A stretch of 64,000 nt of DNA from Flavobacteriales bacterium UBA7690 (GTDB lineage: Bacteria; Bacteroidota; Bacteroidia; Flavobacteriales_F; PHOS-HE28). A model generated the notes under the pieces. That model ran no database searches. It worked only from the letters and a program-made list of their open reading frames with translations, and was not told the DNA's origin. Below are positions 33,993 to 42,192 of this stretch, one piece after another (positions within the stretch are counted from its first letter, which is position 1; each line of letters starts with the position of its first letter). Both the position numbers and the translations under genes were made by a program. The DNA lies in assembly GCA_002482775.1 (NCBI GenBank), contig DLGQ01000092.1, forward strand, positions 41,990 to 105,989, in the 5' to 3' direction.

Positions 33993-35651
33993 ATGAAGCA
34001 GAACAACTTCCGCAACGCCCTGATGATCACCGCTTTGGCCGGTGTGTTGAACGCGAACGCACAGAGCATTCCTGAAGCCATCGCCCTTACCGAGAGCGAA
34101 CGTTTCGAACGCGCGGGCTCCATCCTCCGTGGCCTGCTGCAAGCCAACGCTACCGATGGAGAGGCCTGGTTCTACCTCGGCGAGAATTATTTCGAGAACG
34201 ACCGCGAGGACTCCGCCGCCTATTGCTACAACAAGGGTGTGGAGGTGAATCCACGCCAGCCACTGAACCATGTGGGCCAAGGCAAGGTGCTTTGGGTGAA
34301 AGGGCAACGCGATGCCGCCATAGCCAAATTCACGGAGGCCATCACCATGGCTACCGATAAAGCGAACAAGTTCCCCAAGAAGGTACAAGCCCAAACACAG
34401 CGCGAGGTGGCCGAAGCGTATGCCAGCGGAACGAGCCAGGATTGGGCAAAAGCCATGGCGGCGGTGGATGCTTCCATCGCTCTGGATGCCACCGACCCCG
34501 AGGCGTACATCTTGAAAGGCGACATCATGTGGGGCCAGAACCCGACCGATGCATCGCAGCCGATCGGATTGTACAAGAAGGCATCGGATCTGCGCACCAC
34601 CAGCGCCAAGCCGATGTCTCGCCGTGGCCTGGTGTACCACCGCGCCAAGAACTACGATGCAGCCATCGCGGAGTACGACAAAGCCATCGCCATCGAGCCG
34701 GGCTTCGCGCCAGCCTACCGTGGCCGGGCGGAATCGCACTTCGGCAAGCGCGATTTCCAGAAGGCCAAGGCCGATTACGACGAATACCTCAAACTGAACT
34801 CCGGCAGCCAGAGCGCCATGGTGCGTTACGCGCAGTTCCTGTACTTGGTGCAAGACTACCAGCAGTCACTGGACCTGATCAGCAAGCTGCAGACCACCGG
34901 AGTGGACAACAATACGCTGATGCGGATCAAGGGCTACAACCAGGTTGAGCTGAAGGATTCGGTGAATGCCATGACCACACTCGACGCCTATTTCGCGAAA
35001 CAACCGCAAGAGAAAGTGATCCCGAGCGATCTGCAGTATTACGGCCGTGCCGTTGCCCTCACGGGCAACGATTCGCTTGCGGGCGAGAAGATCATGGCCG
35101 CGGCAGCCATGCCCAATGCTGACCCTGAACTGTACATGGAAGCAGGGTCCTACTTCCAAAAAGCGAAGATGTTCAGCCGCGCGGTAGCTGCTTACCAAGC
35201 CAAGACGAACTCCGCGAAAGTGGCTGTGAACGACTGGTACTACCTCGGTGGTGCCGCCATCAAAGCCGGTGAATTCGCCGTGGCCGATATGGCTTGGACC
35301 AAGTACATCGAGAAACAACCGAACATCTACCAAGGATACCTCGGTCGTGCTCGCGCCAACGTTGGACTGGATCCGGATAAGCAGACCTGGCAGGCAAAAC
35401 CATTCTTTGAGGATGCCTTGCGCAGGATGAAGCCGGAAGAGGTGACCAAGTCCCCACGCGATGCCGAAGAGGCGATGTTCTACCTCGGCTTCTACAACTT
35501 CTACTCCACCAAGGATCTGCCCGCCGCGAAGTGCTGGTTCGAAAAAGTGAAGACCGTGAATGCGGGTACCAACAACACCAAGGTGGCCAACGATATGTTG
35601 CTCAGCAAAGAGCTGAAGGACGTGACGCCAGCTGCCTGCGAGCTGTTGTGA
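33993..35651 (+). CDS. Secreted tetratricopeptide-repeat protein
   Basis: A 552-residue protein with a signal peptide (MKQNNFRNALMITALAG, cleavage near NANAQ) and about twelve TPR-like helical pairs, visible as repeats such as YDKAIAIEPGFAPAYRG. TPR proteins serve as protein-protein scaffolds. It begins five bases after the PstS-like gene stop and ends the operon at a UUCG-loop terminator. Its periplasmic location next to ExbBD/TonB suggests a scaffold for the energised complex, which is inference. Confidence 0.8.
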   Translation: MKQNNFRNALMITALAGVLNANAQSIPEAIALTESERFERAGSILRGLLQANATDGEAWFYLGENYFENDREDSAAYCYNKGVEVNPRQPLNHVGQGKVLWVKGQRDAAIAKFTEAITMATDKANKFPKKVQAQTQREVAEAYASGTSQDWAKAMAAVDASIALDATDPEAYILKGDIMWGQNPTDASQPIGLYKKASDLRTTSAKPMSRRGLVYHRAKNYDAAIAEYDKAIAIEPGFAPAYRGRAESHFGKRDFQKAKADYDEYLKLNSGSQSAMVRYAQFLYLVQDYQQSLDLISKLQTTGVDNNTLMRIKGYNQVELKDSVNAMTTLDAYFAKQPQEKVIPSDLQYYGRAVALTGNDSLAGEKIMAAAAMPNADPELYMEAGSYFQKAKMFSRAVAAYQAKTNSAKVAVNDWYYLGGAAIKAGEFAVADMAWTKYIEKQPNIYQGYLGRARANVGLDPDKQTWQAKPFFEDALRRMKPEEVTKSPRDAEEAMFYLGFYNFYSTKDLPAAKCWFEKVKTVNAGTNNTKVANDMLLSKELKDVTPAACELL

Positions 35652-35672
35652 TCATTCCTGAATAAGACGGTG

Positions 35673-35696
35673 GAAAGGGATCTTCGGATCCCTTTC
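35673..35696 (+). terminator. UUCG-loop terminator after the TPR gene
   Basis: GAAAGGGATC (35673-35682) pairs perfectly with GATCCCTTTC (35687-35696) around a TTCG tetraloop, a very stable RNA hairpin. The downstream bases TGCTTTCC are only partly T-rich. It should end the exbB-to-TPR operon. Confidence 0.75.
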
Positions 35697-35735
35697 TGCT
35701 TTCCGGTCAAGACCATCCGCTTACATTGGGCATCC

Positions 35736-37388
35736 ATGGGACTGTTCCGCAAGAAGCGGCTGAGTACGGTAAGCGAGTTGGAGGGCGAGATCCACGGTGG
35801 CGACAAGCTCGGCCGTCACCTAAGCGTTCGTGACCTCACGTTCTTTGGTATCGCGGCGATCATCGGCGCGGGCAGCTTCAGCAGCATGGGCACGGCGTGC
35901 TTCAATGGCGGGCCCGGCGTTGTGCTGCTCTTCATCATGTGCGGCGTGGCCTGTGGCTTTACCGCATTGTGCTACGCTGAATTCGCTGCGCGTGTCCCTG
36001 TAAGTGGAAGCGCCTACACCTACGCGTACGTCAGCTTCGGGGAACTCTTCGCGTGGATCATCGGCTGGGCGCTGCTCATGGAATACAGCATTGGCAACAT
36101 CTACGTGGCCTTCAGCTGGAGCGGGTATTTTACGAATCTACTAGAAGGCTTCGGCGTCCATCTCCCGGAGTGGTTGACCATCAACTACACCGCATCACAC
36201 AAGGCATTCCTAGGTGGTGTGGCCGGTGAAGGCACCACAGCATGGTCCACAGCGCCAATGCTTGGCAACCTCCGCGTCATCTTCGATCTACCCGCCGTGG
36301 TGATCAATGGGTTGATCACATGGCTCGTCTACGTGGGTGTGAAGGAAAGCCGCAACGCGAGCAACGCCATGGTGATCGCGAAACTGGCGGTGATCGTGCT
36401 GGTGATCATCGTGGGTGCTACCTACGTGGACATCGACAATTGGACGCCTTGGATGCCGAATGGTTTTGGCGGCGTGATGGCCGGCGTGAGCGCGGTCTTC
36501 TTCGCCTACATCGGTTTCGATGCCGTGAGCACCTTAGCCGAAGAGAGCAAGGACCCGCAACGCGATCTGCCCAAAGGAATGATCCTGAGCCTGGTGATCT
36601 GCACGGTGATCTATATCCTGCTCGCATTGGTGTTGACAGGCATGGTAAGCTACAAGCAGCTCGGTGTGAGCGATCCCTTGGCCGAGGTGTTCGCTCTTCG
36701 CGGTGTGAAGTGGATGCTCTTTGTCGTAAGCCTTGTAGCCGTGGTGGCCATGACCAGTGTGATGCTCGTGTTCCAGTTGGGACAACCACGCATCTGGATG
36801 AGTATGAGCCGCGATGGCCTATTGCCGAAGCGCTTCGCCAGCATCCATCCGAAGTACAAGACGCCCGGCTTCAGTACCATCGTGACCGGTCTTGTGGTCG
36901 GTATCCCGATCTTCTTCACCGATGAGAATTTCATCCTGGATTTCACCAGCATCGGCACCTTGTTCGCTTTCGTCCTTGTATGCGGCGGTGTGTTGATGCT
37001 GCCGCGTCGGGAGCGTACACCCGGTCGATTCAATCTTCCCTTCATCAACAGCAAATGGATCGCACCGGGCCTTTTGCTGGCGATCGTTGGCCTGCTGCTG
37101 ACGAAGGTGCCATCGTATTTCCCGGGACTGCTGGATCTATCCGGTGAACACGCCGCGCAGAACATTCCGCAACTGGTCTTCTGGCCGCTTTGTGCAGTGG
37201 TCGTGATGCTGGCGCACGGGAAACAGTGGTCGTTGATCCCTGTGCTGGGCCTGCTTTCCTGCTGCTACCTGCTCACCGGCATGGCCGTTAGCAACTGGCT
37301 CTGGTTCGGTGTCTGGCTGGTGATCGGCCTGCTCTGTTATTTCGCCTACGGATACCGCCACAGTAAACTCGCCCCTTCGCGATCATGA
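35736..37388 (+). CDS. APC-superfamily amino acid permease
   Basis: The 550-residue protein has at least twelve membrane segments, with the APC signature GIAAIIGAGSFSSMG in the first helix and YAEFAARVPVSGSAYTYAY in the third. These resemble cationic amino acid transporters such as YfnA. It likely imports amino acids by proton symport or exchange. Start 35736 (MGLFRKK) avoids the terminator that the longer frame would cover. Its stop overlaps the next gene start by four bases. Confidence 0.85.
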   Translation: MGLFRKKRLSTVSELEGEIHGGDKLGRHLSVRDLTFFGIAAIIGAGSFSSMGTACFNGGPGVVLLFIMCGVACGFTALCYAEFAARVPVSGSAYTYAYVSFGELFAWIIGWALLMEYSIGNIYVAFSWSGYFTNLLEGFGVHLPEWLTINYTASHKAFLGGVAGEGTTAWSTAPMLGNLRVIFDLPAVVINGLITWLVYVGVKESRNASNAMVIAKLAVIVLVIIVGATYVDIDNWTPWMPNGFGGVMAGVSAVFFAYIGFDAVSTLAEESKDPQRDLPKGMILSLVICTVIYILLALVLTGMVSYKQLGVSDPLAEVFALRGVKWMLFVVSLVAVVAMTSVMLVFQLGQPRIWMSMSRDGLLPKRFASIHPKYKTPGFSTIVTGLVVGIPIFFTDENFILDFTSIGTLFAFVLVCGGVLMLPRRERTPGRFNLPFINSKWIAPGLLLAIVGLLLTKVPSYFPGLLDLSGEHAAQNIPQLVFWPLCAVVVMLAHGKQWSLIPVLGLLSCCYLLTGMAVSNWLWFGVWLVIGLLCYFAYGYRHSKLAPSRS

Positions 37389-38617
37389 TGTCCAAGAACA
37401 ACCGCCTCACGCTTTGGATCCTCGTCGCGATGGTGCTCGGCATCATCGTGGGCTACGCCATGCATACGGGCATGGAAGAGGCCGCGCGCAAGGAAGTCGC
37501 CGACAACCTGAAGATCCTCACCGAGGTCTTCCTTCGCTTGGTGAAGATGATCATCGCGCCGCTCGTATTCAGCACCCTGGTGGTGGGCATCGCGAAGCTG
37601 GGTGATATGAAGACAGTCGGCCGCGTGGGTGGTCGTGCGCTGCTCTGGTTCATGTCCGCTTCGCTGATCAGTTTGTTGCTGGGCATGGTGCTCGTGAACT
37701 TCCTGAAGCCCGGTGTGGGCCTGCAGTTGGAGGCCAGCGGGGATGTCGCAGATGTCATCGGCAAGACGCAATCGTTCACGCTGAAGGATTTCATTGCGCA
37801 CCTGTTCCCAAAGAGTATCGTGGAGGCCATGGCCACGAACGAGGTACTGCAGATCGTTGTCTTCAGCCTCTTCTTCGGTGTGGCTTGTGCCAGCATCGGT
37901 GAGTACGCCAAGCCGGTTGTGAAGCTCTTGGAAAGCGTCTCCCACGTGATCTTGAAGATGGTGGGCTACGTGATGAACTTCGCGCCGCTCGGCGTGTTCG
38001 GCGCCATCGCGGCGGTGATCGCCATTCACGGCTTGGGTGTGCTGGGTACGTACGCGGTCTACATCGGCCAGTTCTACCTGGGAGTTGCGCTGCTCTGGAT
38101 CATCCTGCTTGGTGTGGGCTTCCTTTTCCTCGGTGCGCGCATGAAGGAGCTGATGCGCCGCATCATACAGCCTGTTACGATCGCCTTCAGCACCACCAGC
38201 AGCGAGGCCGTGATGCCCAAGCTGATGGAAGAGCTCGAGCGCTTCGGCTGCAAGGACAAGGTGGTCAGCTTCGTCCTGCCGCTGGGCTACAGCTTCAACC
38301 TGGACGGTAGCATGATGTACATGACCTTCGCCAGCCTCTTCATCGCGCAGGTCTACGGCATCACGCTCGACTTTGGTACGCAGATCACCATGCTGCTCAC
38401 GTTGATGCTGACCAGCAAAGGCATCGCCGGTGTGCCACGTGCATCACTTGTGGTGGTGGCCGCCACGCTAGGCATGTTCGGCATCCCCATCGAAGGCATC
38501 GCGCTGATACTGCCGATCGACCACTTCTGCGACATGGGGCGTAGCGCTACGAACGTGGTGGGGAACGCCATCGCTACCAGTGTGGTGAGCAAGTGGGAAG
38601 GGGAGCTAGGGCACTAA
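37385..38617 (+). CDS. Dicarboxylate/amino acid:cation symporter (GltP/GltT type)
   Basis: A 410-residue DAACS transporter that imports glutamate, aspartate or C4-dicarboxylates with sodium or protons. It has the Ser-rich FSTTSSEAVMP re-entrant loop, the NLDGSMMYM motif and a late helix ending in GRSATNVVGNAIA. In characterised glutamate transporters the last segment reads DRxRTxxNVxGD; here several positions differ, so substrate preference is uncertain. It is coupled to the APC permease gene by an ATGA overlap. Confidence 0.85.
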   Translation: MMSKNNRLTLWILVAMVLGIIVGYAMHTGMEEAARKEVADNLKILTEVFLRLVKMIIAPLVFSTLVVGIAKLGDMKTVGRVGGRALLWFMSASLISLLLGMVLVNFLKPGVGLQLEASGDVADVIGKTQSFTLKDFIAHLFPKSIVEAMATNEVLQIVVFSLFFGVACASIGEYAKPVVKLLESVSHVILKMVGYVMNFAPLGVFGAIAAVIAIHGLGVLGTYAVYIGQFYLGVALLWIILLGVGFLFLGARMKELMRRIIQPVTIAFSTTSSEAVMPKLMEELERFGCKDKVVSFVLPLGYSFNLDGSMMYMTFASLFIAQVYGITLDFGTQITMLLTLMLTSKGIAGVPRASLVVVAATLGMFGIPIEGIALILPIDHFCDMGRSATNVVGNAIATSVVSKWEGELGH

Positions 38618-38630
38618 GCGACACTCGTCA

Positions 38631-38653
38631 ACTCGTTGATCGATTCAACGAGT
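38631..38653. terminator. Bidirectional hairpin between convergent genes
   Basis: ACTCGTTGA (38631-38639) pairs with TCAACGAGT (38645-38653) around a five-base loop. It lies 14 bases past the symporter stop and overlaps the last codons of the convergent DUF2442 gene, so it could serve both. Confidence 0.45.
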
Positions 38654-39034
38654 CTTGATGACGCGCGAGACTTTGGAGACCCTGGAAGCCCGCTTGGCCA
38701 AGGTCGGTTTGCTCTTCTGAAGCCTGAGGGGTTTCCGCGTGACCTTCTGTCTGGTCCCAAGTGAATCGACACTCAAGTCGCCCGCGTAAAGCGAGGCGAA
38801 AGGAAAGGACATGTCCCAATCTCCCCAGATGATATCCGCGCGTCCATCGATAGTGAACTTCTTGAAGCGGGTGATGTCCAAGAACTGTGCAGCCATCGGG
38901 TTCTGACCCGGCTGAGTAAGGAACGTGTGGAAGTCGATCTCGGTGGAGTGACCATCAGTGAATTCGAAACCGATCCGGTAGTCCACAATGTGCTTGGCAC
39001 GCTTGATGAAGATGTTCTCGGGGATGTTCATCAC
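38645..39034 (-). CDS. DUF2442-family protein with basic tail
   Basis: The 129-residue protein carries the DUF2442 pattern in its first 80 residues (KRAKHIVDYRIGFEFTDGH) followed by about 40 residues rich in Lys, Arg and Ser. DUF2442 proteins are commonly encoded directly after DUF4160 proteins, and such pairs have been suggested to be toxin-antitoxin modules. Its start overlaps the DUF4160 stop by four bases. The basic tail is unusual for the family. Confidence 0.7.
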   Translation of the reverse strand: MMNIPENIFIKRAKHIVDYRIGFEFTDGHSTEIDFHTFLTQPGQNPMAAQFLDITRFKKFTIDGRADIIWGDWDMSFPFASLYAGDLSVDSLGTRQKVTRKPLRLQKSKPTLAKRASRVSKVSRVIKTR

Positions 39035-39336
39035 TTGATGCGTTTCGTAATGCGTTCAGGACTCACACGCTGCTTCAATACGAAGTACTCGTTCCATTTC
39101 CGTGCGATATCCCGCGCCATGGCCTTCACGAAGGCTTCTGCTTCCCGCTTTTGAGTAGGCGGAAGTGGGCGTTTGTTGGAAAGCTTACGGAAGACGACCT
39201 CGACTACTTCACCATCCACGATGATGAGCTCGAGAACGGATTCATTTGCTCCGTAGCGAACATGTACATGGATCGGGCTGTGTTCATTGCTGAACATCAA
39301 GAATACCAGACCGAAATACTCGTAGAGCTTAGGCAC
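39031..39336 (-). CDS. DUF4160-family protein
   Basis: A 101-residue protein matching DUF4160, with the characteristic SNEHSPIHVHVRYG motif near the N-terminus (a His-rich HxxxHxH pattern) and a helical C-terminal half. In other genomes it is paired with DUF2442, as here with an ATGA overlap (39031-39034), and the pair is regarded as a possible toxin-antitoxin system. Which partner is toxic is not shown by sequence. Confidence 0.75.
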   Translation of the reverse strand: MPKLYEYFGLVFLMFSNEHSPIHVHVRYGANESVLELIIVDGEVVEVVFRKLSNKRPLPPTQKREAEAFVKAMARDIARKWNEYFVLKQRVSPERITKRIK

Positions 39337-39379
39337 TTACCAAAGTTAGTGGGCGAACACCGCTAAGACCATAGCGCAC

Positions 39380-40747
39380 TCACATCCGCAGCAACCCCGG
39401 CATCACGCCCAAGGCCACCACGGCGATCCCGCACAACGAGATCACCAGCCAGTTCAGCGGGGCTACCACCAGTTGCAAGCCGCGCTCGCCGGGCGTGAAG
39501 GCCTCGCGGATCACGATGACGTAGTAGTAGATGCCCACCAGCGCCATCACCACCGCGAAGGCCGTGGTGAGCAGGTAGCCGTTGGCCAGACTGAGGACGA
39601 ACACGCGGTACTTCGCCACGAACCCGGCGGTGAGCGGAATGCCAGCGAGTGAGAGCAGCAGCAGCATGGTCACGATCGCCAACCACGGATTGCTGCGGAA
39701 CAAACCGCGGAAGATGTGGATGTGCTCGTCGCCTTTCGCTGCGCGTTTGGCAAGGGTGAGCACGATGAAGAGACCGACCGTTGCGAGCGCGTAGGTGCCG
39801 AGGTAGTAGAACAGCACGTCCGGTGTGCGTGCATCGAAGCCGAGGAAAGCGAGAAGCAGGAAACCCGTGTGCGCAATGCTGGAGTAGGCCATCAAGCGCT
39901 TGAACTGCGTTTGGCGCAGCGCCACGATGTTGCCGAGGAACAGCGTGCAGACAGTCATCAGGATCAGCATGGTGTGTACGGCTTCCGGCAGTTGCATGTG
40001 GCCGATGAAGCGGTAGAACGCTGCGAAGGCGGCGGTCTTCACCACGGTGCTCATGAACGCGGTGACCAGCGTAGGTGCGCCTTCGTACACATCGGGACTC
40101 CAGAAGTGGAACGGCACAGCGGCGACTTTGAACGCTACACCGGCGATGGTGAAGAACAAGCCGAGCAGGAACAACATGTCCGTTCCCGTGCCGATGCTGG
40201 CGGCGTGCGCCTCAATGGCGGGGAGGTCGAAGGAGGCCGTGGATCCGTACAACAACGCGAGACCGAGCAACAAGAACCCGGAGGCGAACGAGCCTTGCAC
40301 GAAGTACTTGAACGCCGCTTCGCCACTGCGGAAACTGTCGCGCTTGCCACCCGCAAGGATGTAAAGTGGAATGCTCAGGATCTCGATGCCGAGGAAGAGC
40401 ACGATCAGGTTGGAGAAGCTCGTGATCAACAGACCGCCGATCAGCGAGAAGAGCATCAGCGCGTATTGCTCGGCGACGTTCTCTCGCACCTTGGCGTAAT
40501 AGTCGATGCCAAAGAGGAACAGCAGCACGGTGACCACGATCAGCACCATGGAGAAGGAACGTGCGTAGGTGTCGAACTGTACTAGACCTGCGAAGAGCGC
40601 GTTCTCCAGTTGCCAATCCGCTGCGAAAAAGACGAAGGCCGCTAGCAGGCCAACGATGCCGACCGGCGCCAACAGGCCGCGGTTGCCGAACAGCCCGAGG
40701 TACAACAGCACCACACCAAGCACGGAGATCAGGACCAGGGCGCTCAT
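39380..40747 (-). CDS. nuoN: NADH-quinone oxidoreductase subunit N
   Basis: The 455-residue membrane subunit is one of three antiporter-like proton-pumping subunits of complex I, with about 13-14 helices. The functional Lys residues are expected in the helices containing FKVAAVPFHFWSPDVYEGAP (around 210) and FKRLMAYSSIAHTGF (around 285). It is the last gene of the nuo operon. I see no clear terminator before the DUF4160 gene 43 bases beyond. Confidence 0.95.
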   Translation of the reverse strand: MSALVLISVLGVVLLYLGLFGNRGLLAPVGIVGLLAAFVFFAADWQLENALFAGLVQFDTYARSFSMVLIVVTVLLFLFGIDYYAKVRENVAEQYALMLFSLIGGLLITSFSNLIVLFLGIEILSIPLYILAGGKRDSFRSGEAAFKYFVQGSFASGFLLLGLALLYGSTASFDLPAIEAHAASIGTGTDMLFLLGLFFTIAGVAFKVAAVPFHFWSPDVYEGAPTLVTAFMSTVVKTAAFAAFYRFIGHMQLPEAVHTMLILMTVCTLFLGNIVALRQTQFKRLMAYSSIAHTGFLLLAFLGFDARTPDVLFYYLGTYALATVGLFIVLTLAKRAAKGDEHIHIFRGLFRSNPWLAIVTMLLLLSLAGIPLTAGFVAKYRVFVLSLANGYLLTTAFAVVMALVGIYYYVIVIREAFTPGERGLQLVVAPLNWLVISLCGIAVVALGVMPGLLRM

Positions 40748-40748
40748 C

Positions 40749-42191
40749 TCAATTCAGCGATAGGCTCGAGAGCAGTTGTTGAACAGGGACATCCACGAGA
40801 TCGAGGATGGGGCCGGGATACACGCCGAGGAATAGCGTGACGGCGATCAAAGGCACAAGAACAAGGTGGTCGCGTGTGGTGGCATCGGTCATTTCCAACG
40901 CCCACTTATCTGGACCGAGCATCACGCGTTGGTAAGCGAAGAGCATGTAGATCGCGCCCAGCACGATGGTGCTCACCGCCGCGAAGGCCAGCCAACCGTT
41001 CACTTGCCACAGGCCCGCGAACATCAGCCACTCACCTACGAAGCTCTGTGTCAATGGAAGCGCGACCGCATTGACCAACACCAGAAGGAACAAAGCGGCC
41101 AGCCTTGGAGTGCGCAGCTTCAAGCCGCCCATGGCGCCCATTTCGCTGCTGCCCACGCGCTCTTTCATGGCCCCGGAGATGTAGAGCATGCACACCACCA
41201 ACAGGGCGTGCGCGAACGCTTGGTACAAGGATCCGCTCACACCGTAGCTGTTCCATGCGAAGAGACCCGCGCACAACAGACCGACGTGGCTCAGCGACGA
41301 GAACGCGATCAACCGCTTCAGATCCGATTGGCGGAACGCGATGATGCCGCCGTAGATGGCACCGATCAACGCAAGTACGATGACCGTCTCCTGCCAATGG
41401 ATCACGCCTTGCGGAACGATCGGCAGAACGATCTTGATGATACCGTACAAGCCCATCTTCAACATGACTGCGCCAAGCACCATGGTGCCTTGCAGCGGTG
41501 CCATGGCATACGTGTCCGGCTGCCAGCTGTGGAAGGGGAAGATCGGCAGTTTGATCGCGAAGGCAAGGAACAAGACCCAGAACAACCAGATCTGCGTGGA
41601 GAGCGGGAAGTTCAACGCACCGATGGTCGCGAAGTCGCCGTTGAAGCCTGCGCCTTGGCCCAAGCAGTAGATGATCCCGAACAGTAACGACAGACCACCG
41701 AGCAAGGTGTAGATGAAGAACTTGACGGTGATCGCGCGACGGTGTTCGCCGCCCCAATACAGCAGGAAGAAGAAGACGGGGATCAGGGAGAGTTCATAGA
41801 AGATGTAGAACAGCAATGTGTTCTGCGCGAGGAAGACACCGAAGAGGAAGGTCTGTGTGAAGAGTAGCAACGCGTTCACCAGCGAAGGATGTTGCAGCTT
41901 TTCACCATAACCCGCCGCGATGATGAACGGGAATACCACGGCGGTGAGGATCAACATCAACAGGCCGACACCATCATAACCCATCACGAAACGCAGGCCC
42001 CACGCCGGAACCCAGTCCATGTTGTAGTGGATCACGGTGCCGCCGGTGTAGGCTGACCAAGCGAAGAGCACAACGCCCAGCGAAGCCAGCGTGGAGATCA
42101 ACGCCACGTTCTTCGCCTGTTGCGTGGGCCGCAGGAACATCAACGCCAGCGCGGTGATGAAGGGGATGAGCAGGAGCAATGCGACGATCAT
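40749..42191 (-). CDS. nuoM: NADH-quinone oxidoreductase subunit M
   Basis: A 480-residue antiporter-like subunit of complex I. It shows FAIKLPIFPFHSWQPDTY (around 220) and LKRLIAFSSLSHVGL (around 295), typical of NuoM, and an early Glu (FYIFYELSLIPVFF) on the proton path. It follows nuoL by one base and precedes nuoN by one base, in the standard order. Confidence 0.95.
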   Translation of the reverse strand: MIVALLLLIPFITALALMFLRPTQQAKNVALISTLASLGVVLFAWSAYTGGTVIHYNMDWVPAWGLRFVMGYDGVGLLMLILTAVVFPFIIAAGYGEKLQHPSLVNALLLFTQTFLFGVFLAQNTLLFYIFYELSLIPVFFFLLYWGGEHRRAITVKFFIYTLLGGLSLLFGIIYCLGQGAGFNGDFATIGALNFPLSTQIWLFWVLFLAFAIKLPIFPFHSWQPDTYAMAPLQGTMVLGAVMLKMGLYGIIKIVLPIVPQGVIHWQETVIVLALIGAIYGGIIAFRQSDLKRLIAFSSLSHVGLLCAGLFAWNSYGVSGSLYQAFAHALLVVCMLYISGAMKERVGSSEMGAMGGLKLRTPRLAALFLLVLVNAVALPLTQSFVGEWLMFAGLWQVNGWLAFAAVSTIVLGAIYMLFAYQRVMLGPDKWALEMTDATTRDHLVLVPLIAVTLFLGVYPGPILDLVDVPVQQLLSSLSLN

Positions 42192-42192
42192 C

